Below are positions 21,439 through 32,857 of a stretch of DNA of 64,000 nt, one piece after another. The stretch comes from Euleptes europaea (lineage: Eukaryota; Chordata; Lepidosauria; Squamata; Sphaerodactylidae): NCBI RefSeq assembly GCF_029931775.1, contig NC_079312.1:124432872-124496871 (forward strand). Direction: 5' to 3'. The position numbers were made by a program, and so were the translations under genes. Below the pieces are notes generated by a model. That model was not told the DNA's origin. It ran no database searches and saw only the letters and a program-made list of their open reading frames with translations. Position 1 is the first letter of the stretch, and every line of letters starts with the position of its first letter.

Positions 21439-21647
21439 AACGGTTGCCAACCTCCAGGTAGTAGCTGGAGATCTCTTGCTATTACAACTGATCTCCAGCC
21501 GATAGAGATCAGTTCCCCTGGAGAAAATGGCCGCTTCGGCAATTGGATTCTATGGCGTTGAAGTCCTTCCCCTCCCCAAACCCCACCCTCCTCAGGCTCT
21601 GCCCCAAAAACCTCCCGCCGGTGGCGAAGAGGGACCTGGCAACCTTA
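21439..21647 (+). mobile_element. hAT MITE family A with perfect 8 bp TSD
   Basis: Target duplication TGATCTCA at 21431-21438 and 21648-21655. The left end has drifted to AACGGTTGCCA. Confidence 0.92.
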
Positions 21648-21655
21648 TGATCTCA

Positions 21656-22786
21656 ACACGCCTCTTCAAATTCCATGATCTCCCTGACTGTTCTGAATAC
21701 ATTAACTCTGTCTTTAGTTTCCCTGCACCAATTCCTTGTCTCCGTTCACATCAGCCGCAATATATAGTCTCCCCTAATCAAGTGCTTCCTGTCCCTAAGC
21801 ACAGCTCCACTCTATGCTTTCCTTCCAACATACTTTGCTGCCTCCGCTTCATTGCCCCCTCAACACCTCTTCTCCTGCTTCCTTCTCTCTGCTTTCTGCT
21901 ATCCTGTTCCCTAATCCTAGATCAATTTCCCACACCTGCTCAACAGCCGGTCTCATTCAAGCCCCTCCAGAAGAGTGATTTAAATAACCCAGCCTTTTGG
22001 GAACCACCCTAACCTCACTATGATTACTTTATTTCCCCCCTGCTCTGGCCAGTACACATCACCAGTTCCTAACCTTTCCTCCCATCCCTTTCTATTATAG
22101 AATTTTCACTCTTTGGGACATGGGATCATCTGTTTTCTGTATAATGCCTAGTGTACTGTCTGCACTCTTTCCATGTTAAAGGAAATCATATTACAGCAGC
22201 CTCCCAATGTGTTCTTTACTTTCATAAAAGGAAGACAGATCAGTACTAGATTTAGTTGGTTGTCTAGAAATAGTTATGTTGGGTTACACTGAGATCAGCA
22301 AAGTGAGGTATTGGAGTTCTTTCTAGCCTGTAGTGCTTTAGAGTACAGGCAGATGTTCACTTGTTTGGATGCTATCCTGTCTTAAAAGGAATCCCTGTTT
22401 TTATACAGAAGGACAGCATTCAGGAAGAAAGCTATAGTGCCCCCGGACACACTGACTTTCTGAGTGCAGGATGCTTTTTGGGGGTGGCGGGAAGCACTGA
22501 AACTTCACCTACAGTCCATCCCCCCCATGCCATCCCGCTGACTGAGTAGCTCAGCTCTTAGTCTAAGACCTGTTGCTCTTGATCTGCACTATTGGAAGTC
22601 TTTGAAAGGCAATGGACCTGCAACCAGAAATGGCTGGGAGTTCACAATGTATTAGTTTCACTGCAATGCCATTCTGAAAATCCGCCCTTTTATGAATATG
22701 AATGCCCACAAGAGGAATTTTAAACAATATTTTGTTTAAAGCTAAGCTGCAGGGAGAAGGACATATGGACAGGTAGAGGAAGAGTG
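21656..22786. other. No recognised feature
   Basis: C/T-rich stretch (about 21700-22080) then mixed sequence; no exon or repeat family recognised. Confidence 0.55.
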
Positions 22787-23039
22787 GGAAGAAGAAGAAG
22801 AGTTGTTTTTTATATGCCGACTTTCTCTACCACTTAAGGAAGAATCAAACCGGCTTACGATCACCTTCCCTTCCCCTCCCCACAACAGACACCCTGTGAG
22901 GTAGGTGGGGCTGAGAGAGAGATGGCTTCATGTGTAGGAGTTGGGGAACAAATCCAATTCACCAGATTTGGTGAATTCAATTCACCAATTCACTCCTCAT
23001 GTGGAGGAGTGGGGAATCAAACCCCACTCCTCCACATGG
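22787..23039 (-). mobile_element. Sauria-like tRNA-headed SINE (AAGAAGAAG-tailed type 2)
   Basis: The reverse of a family ending ...GTCGGCATATAAAAA and CAACTCTTCTTC. Body blocks CACCCTGTGAGGTAGGTGGGG and CTTCATGTGTAGGAG are present. The promoter end is rearranged into a 17 bp perfect hairpin (22998-23038). Confidence 0.85.
22998..23038. repeat. 17 bp perfect hairpin in a SINE promoter end
   Basis: CATGTGGAGGAGTGGGG (22998-23014), 7 nt loop, then the exact reverse complement (23022-23038). It arises where the SINE body block is duplicated in inverse order. Confidence 0.93.
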
Positions 23040-23079
23040 CACATCTGTACTAAGAATGTGAACATGTATTTATTGGTTA

Positions 23080-23286
23080 TAGGGTTCCCAGGTCCCTCTT
23101 CACCACCGGTGGGAGATTTTTGGGGTGGAGCCTGAGGAGGGTGGGGTTTGGGGAGAGGAGGGACTTCAATGCCATAGAGTTCAATTGCCAAAGCGGCCAT
23201 TTTTCTCCAGGTGATCTGATCTCTATCAGCTGGAGATCAGTTGAATTAGCAGGAGATTTGCTACTACCTGGCAGTTGGCAACCCTA
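23080..23286 (-). mobile_element. hAT MITE family A with perfect 8 bp TSD
   Basis: Target duplication ATTGGTTA at 23072-23079 and 23287-23294. Confidence 0.92.
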
Positions 23287-23322
23287 ATTGGTTAGCAGAA
23301 GGGATAAGACATGTGTTAACAT

Positions 23323-23531
23323 TAAGGTTGCCAGCTCCGGGTTGGGAAATACCTGGAGATTTTGGGGGCGGAGCCTGAGGAGGGTGGGGTTTGGAGACAG
23401 GAGAGACTTCAATGCCATAGAGTCCAATTGCCAAAGCGGCCATTTTCTCCAGGTGAACTGATATCTATCGGCTGGAGATCAGTTGTAATAGCAGGAAATC
23501 TCCAGCCACCACCTGCAGGTTGACAGCCCTA
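23323..23531 (-). mobile_element. hAT MITE family A, end-variant B, with TSD
   Basis: GTTAACAT (23315-23322) versus GTTAACGT (23532-23539), one mismatch. It lies only 36 bp from the previous copy in the same orientation. Confidence 0.9.
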
Positions 23532-23539
23532 GTTAACGT

Positions 23540-24261
23540 ATAAGGGAACATAAGAGTGGTAGATAAGCTGCACATAAGAGTGGTACGCATAAGAGTGGTA
23601 GGTAAGCAGCAACAGACACCGTTCAGCTGTTGCCTTTTGTCAGGATCCAGAGAGCTTTCTGAATTCCCCTTTCTAGAGAGGCACCTTTGGTCCCCTCAGC
23701 TTCCTGCATAACAGAACATTTCAAAAGCTTAAAAAGGTGTCCATTTGAGAAAATACAGATTTGTTTAGCTGGTATTTGATAAAATACCAGCTAGCAAAGC
23801 GATCTGCAATCCAAGACAGTCGGTGCCACTAACCGGAGAGGGAAAGGTGATACTTAGCAGCTGTGCTTTTGATGAAGCTGAAAAATAACACACACGGGCG
23901 CTCACCCTTTTCCTCTCCACATCACAGAAGCAAATCTGTAGCCCGTGGTAGGGGGGAGGGGAGAGCATGGTGCGCAGCTTGTTGCTATGCGCTTGTCGGG
24001 GGGGGGCACTCTCCCCCTGAGCCTCGGAACTAATCTATGTAGTGCCTCATTGAACTTGGGACTCTCCATGGAAACAGTTTGTTAGAGGCAAATCGCGTAC
24101 CGTGTTTACCCTTTTATTAAGCAGAAAAATTGAAAGACTCTAATGATGTGAAGTACCAAGCCCCACAAACATAAGCAAGGCTGCCTTACCTTTATCTTCT
24201 GGCAAGCACAAAAAAAAAAGTTTTGTGTGAAGAAAGGCGCAATGCCTACCTATCCACCTAC
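23540..24261. other. No gene recognised
   Basis: Contains a short three-fold repeat of CATAAGAGTGGTA-like words at 23545-23600; otherwise unassigned. Confidence 0.55.
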
Positions 24262-24440
24262 CATCCCATTCAATCTTTCTTGCAAGGAGCTCAGGGCAAT
24301 GTACTGGGTACAGGGCCTTCCTCTCCTCCATTTTGCCCTCACGTCAGCCTTGCGGGGTACATTGCACTGAAAGTACGATTGGTCCAAGGTCACCCAGTAA
24401 GTTTTCCAGCTGAGCAGGGAGTGAGCCCAAGTCCTCCCAT
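24262..24440 (-). mobile_element. SINE of MIR/Sauria-like body, reverse
   Basis: CTCAGGGCAATGTACTGGG, TCAGCCTTGCGGGGTACATT and CCAAGGTCACCCAGTAAG match reversed body blocks of this group. Confidence 0.6.
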
Positions 24441-24720
24441 CCTAGCTGCCATGGAACTGAAAAGCTGGGGCAATGTCAAACCATCCCAATTTGAACTTTT
24501 TCCTGCTCTTTTTGGGTCAGAGTCCATCAGTTATAAATTTCCTCTGCTGCCACCTGAAGCCCACAAACTCTCTCTGGTATGGTCACTTGTCAATTTTTTT
24601 TAAGGAATATACCCCCTCTATTTTAAATCATCATTATCATACTGACCCCACCCTCCACTATTGTGTGTGTAAAGTGCTGTCAAGTCGCAGCCGACTTATG
24701 GCGACCCCTTTTGGGGTTTT

Positions 24721-25047
24721 TGTAATGTATGGGCATCAGTCAAGACCATAGCGAAGGAAGCCCAGGAGCTTGAGTCCTGGGCAAAGGATCCTAAGCCCTG
24801 CTCGCATGATTGGCCACAGCCAACACATCCTATTGGCCCTAAGCCAGGTCATGCCATTGGTGACCTGGGGGTTGTTTCCCCCCTATCACAGATCAGGGGG
24901 GGAGCGGCCACCGGGGACCCGGGGAGCATATAAGCAGGGCCAGGTTGTGGAGTTCTCAGTTCTGTCTGTACTGCTGAAATCAATAAAGCTGTGTTGGTGT
25001 TGGAACTCCGTCTCGTCTTCGTGTGTCCTCCCCACGCGGACTTAACA
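24721..25047 (+). repeat. 5' LTR of gypsy fossil copy 2
   Basis: 327 bp with TG...CA ends (TGTAATG to CTTAACA). It contains a TATA-like ATATAAGC near 24928 and AATAAA at 24982-24987, which mark the promoter/R-region layout of an LTR. It starts exactly where the SINE sequence stops. Confidence 0.88.
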
Positions 25048-28000
25048 GTGGCGACGAAGGTTGGTGCGCAGTCCGGCTCGCCCTTGCTGACTTCACTACG
25101 ACACACCTGAGACGCAACACCTCACTGAAATGGCTACCCGGGGGTCTCTGGAAGAATTCGACCCCAACAAACCAGGCGGCTGGAAGAGCTACGCGAGCCG
25201 ACTGACCTTCTTCCTCGACGCCAACGATATCACCGATGTCGGGAAGAAGCGCTCCGCTTTCCTCAGCATGTGTGGGGCCCAGACCTTCGACCTCGCTCAG
25301 TCCCTGCTGGCCCCCGCCGAACTGGAGACGACGCCATTTCCTGAGATCATGGCGGCGCTGGGGAGCCATTTCAACCCCCAGCCAACTCGGGCCACCCGCC
25401 GCTTGGCGTTCCACCTGCGGGACCAGGAACCAGGGGAATCTGCAGCTTCATACATCGCCGCTCTACGCACGGCCACCCGTGCCTGCGAGTTCCCCGACCT
25501 CAACGACCGGCTGTGCGACCGCTTCGTGTTCGGACTGCTGAGCGACAAGCTGCGGCGCCGACTCCTCGCCAAGAAGGACCTCGCGCTGACCGCAGCCATC
25601 GAGGAAGCCACCGCGGCCGAATCGTCCGCCCGGCCCGGATGTCTGGGTGACCGGGCCACACCGATTCCCCGCAATCCGGTTCCAGTCCACCACGAGAGCG
25701 CCAGCGACGCAGCCTCCAGCGACGAGGACGAGGCTCACAAACTGAGTGACCGTGGAGCCTCTCGGGGGCGCCGGACTCGGGGTGCCAAAGACCGACCGTG
25801 CGCGAGCTGTGGCGAGCAACACGACCGCCGCTCCTGCCGGTTCCGCGACGCCTCTTGCCGGGCTTGCGGCAGGGTCGGCCACATTGCCAAAGTCTGTCGC
25901 TCAGCACCGAAGGGTCGGTCCTCGCGCCCGGCCAGGAAAGACGGCGCCCCGCGCTCCACCCACGACTTGGACGCCGATGAGCCCACCCGTAGTCGAGGGG
26001 CCTCGCGCGAGCCTCCTGGGACTCGACTGGTTCCCGGCGCTCGGCCTTCACATTGGCGGCATCCACCACATCAGCCAGGCCGCCCTCGACGACGTTTGGG
26101 CGGAGTTCGAGGACATGTGGAAGGGTCCACTGGGCTGCTACAAGGGGCCGCCGGTCCGACTGCACATCGACCCCGCCGCTGCGCCCATCCGCCTCAAGCC
26201 TCGCCGCGTCCCCTTCACCCTCAAGCCCCAGATCGACGCGGAACTTGACCGTCTTGTCGCTCAGGGGGTACTGGTGTCGGTCCCCAACGCCCCCTGGGAG
26301 ACCCCGATCGTGACACCGCTCAAGCATCTGCGCGGACTACAAATGCACTATTAATACGGCGCTGCGGCCGCACGCCTACCCCGTGCCCATTGTCAGCCAC
26401 CTCCTGGCCTCCCTTGCTGGGGGTCAGGTGTTTGCCAAACTGGACCTCGCCCAGGCTTACCAGCAGCTGCCCGTGGACCCCGAGTCGGCCAAGGCGCAGA
26501 CGATTGTCACTCACCAGGGTGCCTTCCGGGTAACGCGCCTACAGTTCGGGGTCAGTACGGCCCCGGGCATCTTCCAGAATTTGATGGAAGACCTCCTGAG
26601 GGGCTTGCCTGGCGTCGTCCCGTACTTCGACGACGTCTTGATTGCCGCAAGCTCCGAGGACGAGCTCCTGGATCGCGTCCGCCGGGTGCTCTGCTGTTTC
26701 CGAGATGCCGGGTTGACGGTCAAGCGAGAGAAGTGCCAGCTGGGCCTGCCGCAGGTAGAGTTCCTGGGATACTTGATCGACGCAAAGGGCGTCCATCCCA
26801 CGCCCGACAAGATCAAGGCGATCCACAACGCCCCACCGCCCCAAGGCAAACAGGAGCTCCAATCGTTCCTCGGCCTGCTGAACTTTTACCACGCCTTCCT
26901 CCCTAACAAGGCGTCGGTTGCCGAGCCGCTCCACCGACTTTTGGACAAATCCTCCCCATGGGCGTGGGGTAAATCGCAACAACGGGCGTTCGAGGCTACC
27001 AAAGCTCTCTTGTCTCCCTCTAGCTTGCTCGTCCACTTCGACGAGAAGCTTCCCGTTGTACTAACATGCGATGCCTCGCCCTACGGTGTCGGAGCGGTTC
27101 TGAGCCACCAGCTGCCGGGCGGCCGGGAGGCCCCGATTGCCTTCTACTCCTGGACCCTCTCCGCGGCAGAGAGGAATTACGCGCAAATCGACCGGGAGGC
27201 GCTCGCCGTCGTGGCCGGCGTGAAGAAGTTCCACGACTACGTTTATGGTCGCCCCTTCTCCATCATCACCGACCACAAGCCACTTTTGGGATTGTTCGTG
27301 CCGGATCGTCAGACACCACAAATCCTGTCCCCCCGTATGCTCCGGTGGTCGATTTTTCTCAACGCATACGACTTCCAGCTACTGCACCGCCCCGGGTCCA
27401 GCATCGCGAACGCCGACGCACTCAGCCGTTTGCCGCTCAAGGACTCCGACCCGGACCCGTCCCCGGCCTACAACATCATGCTGCTGGAAACTCTGCCTGA
27501 ACCGCCCTTGCATGCCTCGGACATTGCGGCTCACACTGCGAAGGACCGCACCCTCGCCCGTGTTTTGAACTGGGTGGGGAAGGGGTGGCCGGCGGCCAGG
27601 CCGGAGGGCGAATTCAAGCCCTTTTTCACGGGGCAGCATGAGCTCTCGCTGAACAAGGGGTGTCTGCTCTGGGGGAACCGCGTCGTGATTCCGGCCAAAC
27701 TGCGCACCAAGGTCCTGGACGCCCTGCATGCCTGTCACCCAGGCATAGTGCGCATGAAGGCCCTGGCGAGGAGCTACGTGTGGTGGCCGGGCATAGACGC
27801 TGCCGTGGAAGAGTGGGTGAGCCGCTGCCAGCCGTGCCAAGAGTCGCGGCCCGAGATGCCGCGAGCCCCGACTCACCACTGGGAGTCCACCCACAAGCCC
27901 TGGTCCCGCCTCCACATCGACTTCGCCGGCCCGTTCCAGGGCAAAACTTTCCTGATCGTGGTAGACTCCTACTCCAAGTGGTTGGAGGTGTCGGATGTAT

Positions 28001-28580
28001 GCTCGATGACCTCGCGAGTAGTGGTGCGAGAACTGCGGAAGCTTTTTGCCACCCATGGGTTGCCAGACACGGTGGTCTCCGACAACGGGGCCCAATTTAC
28101 GTCCGCGGAGTTCCAAGAGTTCTTGGCCAAAAACGGAATCCGCCACACGACCTCAGCCCCGTTCCACCCTGCCACTAACGGACAGGCGGAGAGAATGGTC
28201 CGTACGACAAAGGAAGCGATGCGGCGCATTGAGCGCAACGACTGGGACAGGGGGCTGGCAGAATTCCTCCTGTACCAGCACACCACGCCCAACTCCACAA
28301 CCGGAAAAAGCCCCGCGGAGCTTCTCATGGGCCGCCGACCAAAAACACCACTTGACCGGCTACACCCCGACCTTGCGCCAGAACGCCCTCGCCACCAGGA
28401 AGAACCAGCAACCCCACGGGTCGTAGAGCAGGATGCCCCCGTCTATGCCCGTAACTATGGAAGGGGTCCAGCCTGGGTACCGGCTACCGTGCAGGACGCA
28501 ACCGGCCCAGTATCCTACCGGGTTGCCACCCCCGAGGGTCGAGTCCTCCGGCGACACATCGACCAGCTGCGCAGCCGACA
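24721..28580 (+). mobile_element. Ty3/gypsy LTR retrotransposon fossil, copy 2 (younger)
   Basis: A fossil with a 5' LTR (24721-25047), a leader with the GTGGCGACGAAGG motif typical of the primer-binding region, a gag-like region from 25130 (capsid-like block, then two CCHC-type zinc knuckles near 25800-25890), and a pol region to 28580 with reverse transcriptase, RNase H, integrase (zinc-binding and DDE parts) and the pol C-terminal segment. No 3' LTR is seen. It is broken, with about two or three breaks, though most of pol reads open, suggesting a fairly recent insertion. It interrupts a 5S-headed SINE; GTTTT occurs on both sides (24716-24720, 28581-28585), fitting a 5 bp duplication. Confidence 0.93.
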
Positions 28581-28907
28581 GTTTTCATGGCAGGAGACTA
28601 ACAGAGGTGGTTTGCCAGTGCCTTCCTCTGCACAGCAACACTGGTATTCCTTGGTGGTCTCCCATCCAAATACTAACCAGGGCTGACCCTGCTTAGCTTC
28701 TGAGATCTGGCGAGATCAGGCTAGCCTGGGCCATCCAGGTCAGGGATATCCTCCACTATTACCCTGTTTTAAAAATAATTTGTTAGCTTCAATGTAAGCC
28801 AATGGCTCTCAAAGTGTGGAGTATACTTCACTAGTAAAACTGTCTGGCAGAAGATATAGCTTATCTTTGTTGCCTCTTAATATTTTTCCAATTGGATGGT
28901 GGTAATA

Positions 28908-28960
28908 ATAGTAGAAGAGGAAGAGTTGGTTTTTATACCCCGCATAAAGTTCTCAGTGCT
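28908..28960 (-). mobile_element. Sauria-like SINE type 2, tail fragment
   Basis: AGAAGAGGAAGAGTTGGTTT and TTATACCCCGC match the reversed tail only. Confidence 0.6.
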
Positions 28961-30691
28961 AAGTTAAGGCCTTCTATTGTCCAAGGCACAAGCAGGTTTA
29001 TGCAGAAGAAACCATCAAATGTGTGCGCTTGCTGGTGATCCTGAGGTATCAATCTGCTTTCCTCACATCCTGAGAATTAGCCCCAGAATCTTTGTCCCAG
29101 GACCAAATCGGGGACTTGTTAACCATATCTGAAGCACCGTGGCTAGAGACACTGAAGCTGCATCCATGCATCACTGGGTAATGTGCTATTGCTGTGCTAC
29201 AGGAATCATTCACTGGATTTCCTCACAGGAAAATCCAGTTGTGAATGACTGCTATAGTGCAATGATAGCACAATATCCCATTATATCTGGATGCATAAAG
29301 ACCTTCTCGTTGTTCAAAGGAGCATTGCTGGGATCTGACAGTTAGAGCCTTCAGGTATTCTGTGTTCTAGGTTTCGATTAAAGAAAAGTGTAGGAACCCA
29401 GGGAGAAGAATGAAGCATGAATGCACCCAATATTTTTACCAACTGCTTCAGTATAATGTTTCTCAAGAGCTGATTCCTGTGTTATATTTTCCCATATCTG
29501 CTAAATGTTTGAAGGACATAACGGCATGTTTTGCCAAAAAATGTGCACTGGTGTTTACACATGTACATGTACCAGCAGCTGGATATATTTTTTGGTATTT
29601 CAACACATTGTCAAAAACACATACTTGTTTCTTGTAGCCTTAAGATATTCTGGCCATAGTACTGCATTGCGTTATCATACTTCAACCCACTAAGAAACTG
29701 GGCACTAGTTCCTATGGATCCCTGTTTTGTCCAGCTCCAACACTCCTTTATGTGGCCTTTGCCATATCTCCCCTTGCCAAAAATATTCCAGAACTCAGTT
29801 TGAAAAAGCCCACCAAATGAAGGATACCTAGCACCCATTTGTACATGATTTGTGTTTTCTTGGTGCATCTTTGTGCAAGTTAGGTTTGTATGATTTGGTT
29901 TCCGGTTTCATGGAAAATGGTTTATTTTCCCAAGTGGGGGAAGTCATGAAGAACAGAAACTTGGTTCAGCTCCAAACCCACCATTCGGCATACCTGCCAA
30001 AGAAGGACTGATGGATGGGCATCATAAAACTCAGAGCTACGTGCCCAGAGGGCCCACTGGCAGAGATCAGGCTTGCCCCACGTGGGCAAAGCTTCTAACT
30101 CTGGATTGGGGAAGGGGGGGTTTCTCCTCAGTAGGCAGAAGTGTTAAAAGGTGAACCCTTCCTTTGTTCTGCATTCAGTCATGTGGAAATCATTCCTGAG
30201 ATGCGAGGATGGGGGGCAGAATGTGTTTGTTCCATCTGAAGGTAACTAGCATAATGCAACTTAGTTAAGTTTCCTTAGTTCCTTAGTTACGTTTCCTTTT
30301 ATTTCCTTAGATCGGTATCTCTTGCTATGATGGCTATTTCCCAAATCTGTGCTCTAGTTTAATCTTTAGTAGTAAAGCTTCTTTCTTGCTTAAGAAATCA
30401 GACTGTGTCTGAAATCTCATCCACACACTAAGACCATCCATACACGCTAAGGGTGTGCACCCAATGGAGGAGCAGAGGTAATTGGAAGCTCTGCCCTTTG
30501 TACTTGCTCAGAGGCAGCCTTACCAGGGTTCCCCAAGACACTGGTTTACTGAGAGGCTGGGTTTTATACCTTAGGGTAGTGGCAGGAAGAGGAAACACTC
30601 TTTGAGATGCAGGAACACGCTTTGACATGCAGGCAAAAATTCAACACGCGTGTGAAAGCACACAGACCCAGGGTGGGAAAGTGACAAGGTT

Positions 30692-30760
30692 GACTGCGCT
30701 CTCCCAACGATAGAATGCTTTGTGTTGAACAAGGCATTCTATCGTTGGGAGAGCGCAGTC
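30692..30760. repeat. Perfect 27 bp hairpin, 15 nt loop
   Basis: The arm 30692-30718 (GACTGCGCTCTCCCAACGAT then AGAATGC) is exactly complementary to 30734-30760; the loop is TTTGTGTTGAACAAG. There is no pairing beyond the arms and no TSD. It could be a small-RNA precursor, a tiny inverted-repeat element or a local inverted duplication; the sequence cannot decide. Confidence 0.9.
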
Positions 30761-31060
30761 CCCACAATGCACCTGAGAAGCTCCTGCCTGTCTGTTGCAT
30801 TACTGAGAGCTGACAGCAGCCAGACAACCAAATCAAGTCTAGCCTCGTAAGAGTTTTATTGCTGCTAACTGTGAATCGCCATTTATGAATTATGCTATCT
30901 TTCAATGGGCCTGTAATTGGGAATGTACACTGCACGTTATTAATTACTATATCCTGGTCTTACACAGCCAGAATCAGTTTAGCTGCTAGATGATGGACAG
31001 CAGCTGAATGCATTTATCAGATGTAGAACTCATTGTTTTCAAGCAAACCATAAGTGTATA

Positions 31061-31251
31061 TAGGTTTGCCAACCTCCAGGTACTAGCTGGAGATCTCCTG
31101 CTATTACAACTGATCTCCGGCCGATAAAGATCAGTTCACCTGGCCATTGGACTCTATGCCACTGAAGTCCCTCCCCTGCCTAAACCCTGCCTTCCTCAGG
31201 CTCCGACCCAAAAACCTCCCACCAATGGTGAAGAGGGACCTGGCAACCCTA
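31061..31251 (+). mobile_element. hAT MITE family A with perfect 8 bp TSD
   Basis: Target duplication AGTGTATA at 31053-31060 and 31252-31259. It has a small internal loss compared with other copies (the GAGAAAATGGCCGC block is missing). Confidence 0.92.
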
Positions 31252-31796
31252 AGTGTATACATGCAGGGCCTGGTCAATTTCATTTTTTAAAATTTTGTTT
31301 GTAACAGTTATTACAGAATTGTTGCAACTGTCACTAGAATTGTCTAGGGCAGAAATATATGCAAATTTTTGTTTTTGCTTTTTGCTTTTTGTTTTTGGTG
31401 TAATCATAATGATGAAGGCCCTGTTACTCCCAAGGACTTTTTTCTTAAGCAGATAACAAGAATGAGACAAATTCACAAAGTGACAGGAGGGGTTGTATTT
31501 TGTTGGTTGGAAGAGGATGGAGAAAAGGGCGCTAAGATAAGAGTGCAGATGTGCTGGAGAGATGAGAAAGCAAGGAAGTCAGGGAGGTGGGGGTGGGAGG
31601 AGGAACTGAGTTTCACTTAAATGACCATCTGGTCTTGTCCAGACACTGTTCCTGGGGATGCTGGCAATTGCTGCTCAGCTGCCCCTTTCAGGGTCCTGCG
31701 TTTTATTCTGTTTCCACAATTCTTGCTTTCCCCTGAGCAGAAACCCTTGAAGATGATGAGCAGAGATGAGGGCGATCAGAGGACAGGGCTCCTCCT

Positions 31797-32157
31797 TAGG
31801 GTTGCCGACCTCCAGGTAGTAATGCAACCAGAAAGCCATTTCTTTTTGTTGACAATACAGATATTAGTATTTAACCTTCATTGTCTCGTATATGTTGTAC
31901 ACTATACATTCATTTAGTTTGGCCAACGTTGCTGTGATTTTGCCAAACCTCCAGGTAGTGGCTGGAGATCTCCCACTATTTGAATTTATCTCCAGGTGAC
32001 AGAAATCAGTTCCAGTGGAGAAAACAGCCGCTTTGGAAGGTGGATTCTATGGCATTATACCTCACTGAAGTCCTTCCCCTCCCCAAACCCCACCCTCCTC
32101 AGGCTTCACCCCCCCAAATATTTCCAGGTGTTTCCCAAACCGGAGCTAGCAACCCTA
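31797..32157 (+). mobile_element. hAT MITE family A, end-variant B, interrupted by a 127 bp insert
   Basis: CTCCTCCT (31789-31796) versus TTCCTCCT (32158-32165), 7/8. The first ~25 bp of the element (to 31821) is separated from the rest (from 31949) by unrelated AT-rich DNA, and ACCTCCAGGTAGT occurs on both sides of that insert. Confidence 0.82.
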
Positions 32158-32339
32158 TTCCTCCTGCGTTTTGTAGAAGAGGGGATTTTAGCAAGCTCTC
32201 CGTTTCTGATTCCTTAAAGCATTGAACTTGATGGGTGGTTTGATCTTAATCTGTACCTATTGAAACGCCTTCCTTTACACAGCTATTAAATGCTGGGGGG
32301 GGGGGAGTAGGCTGCATCCCTCCCTGCCCCAGTCCTTTG

Positions 32340-32720
32340 TGTGCGCAGATGCCTTAAAGAGGGAACGGCGCCCCTTGCTTTGCTTTAGAGCCTCAACCCA
32401 CAATGCTGATTGCTGCTTGGCCCTCCCATCCCAAGCTGTTCTTGTTTTGCAATATCAATTAGACAGGGGGCAATTAGCTGCCGTCTGTGTTAAACCGAAA
32501 GCCAGGCTCACAAGCAGCTATTGATAAATAGCAGTGTTGCTACCATGGAGCAATTAACATCCAGAGCCGCTTTTCTCTAATTCAGGTTTTTATAGCTTAT
32601 TATCAGATGGCGCAAGTGCTGCTCTCTGCTTCCGCAGGTGTAGAGAGCTCTCTACCAAAAGCCTTCATCTGGGATATTGGAAGTATTGGCTAAATACAGG
32701 CTCTTAATGTATTACCATAG
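32340..32720. promoter_or_regulatory. Candidate conserved non-coding/enhancer-like block
   Basis: A repeat-free, evenly composed stretch between MITE copies. It has homeodomain-type cores CAATTAG at 32456 and 32471 and CAATTA at 32551, a GATAAATA word at 32523 and a CAGATGG E-box near 32605. This combination resembles developmental enhancers but is only inference; no transcript or conservation data are available. Confidence 0.3.
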
Positions 32721-32857
32721 CGACTGGGTTACAGAGCTGGCCACCAGGATGGAATAAACGAGGAGGGGAAGCCTTCCATGCCCTGAAATTACCACTTCTG
32801 GTGTTCTTGCTATAAAAACCTACACTTGCCTTCCCTCATCCGACCCTGAGGAGCCTA

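Larger units (their letters stand above)
24663..28749 (-). mobile_element. 5S rRNA-headed SINE with Sauria/BovB-like tail, split by gypsy copy 2
   Basis: The right part (28581-28749) is, in reverse, a 5S-like head: TTAGTATTTGGATGGGAGAC and AAGCTAAGCAGGGTCAGCC equal the internal promoter and body of 5S rRNA. The left part (24663-24720) is the tail GTCGCCATAAGTCGGCTGCG plus ACTTGACAGCACTTTACAC. The outer target duplication CCTCCACTATT lies at 24652-24662 and 28750-28760, so the two halves were one SINE before the gypsy insertion. This head-tail pairing fits the 5S-Sauria SINE type. Confidence 0.9.
28761..31052. other. Gene-free stretch with few repeats
   Basis: Apart from the SINE tail fragment (28908) and the perfect hairpin (30692-30760), no feature is recognised. 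Confidence 0.55.

Noticed and set aside
28640-28720. 5S rRNA gene on the minus strand
   Set aside because: The similarity is to a 5S-derived SINE head: it continues into a Sauria/BovB tail and is flanked by an 11 bp target duplication.
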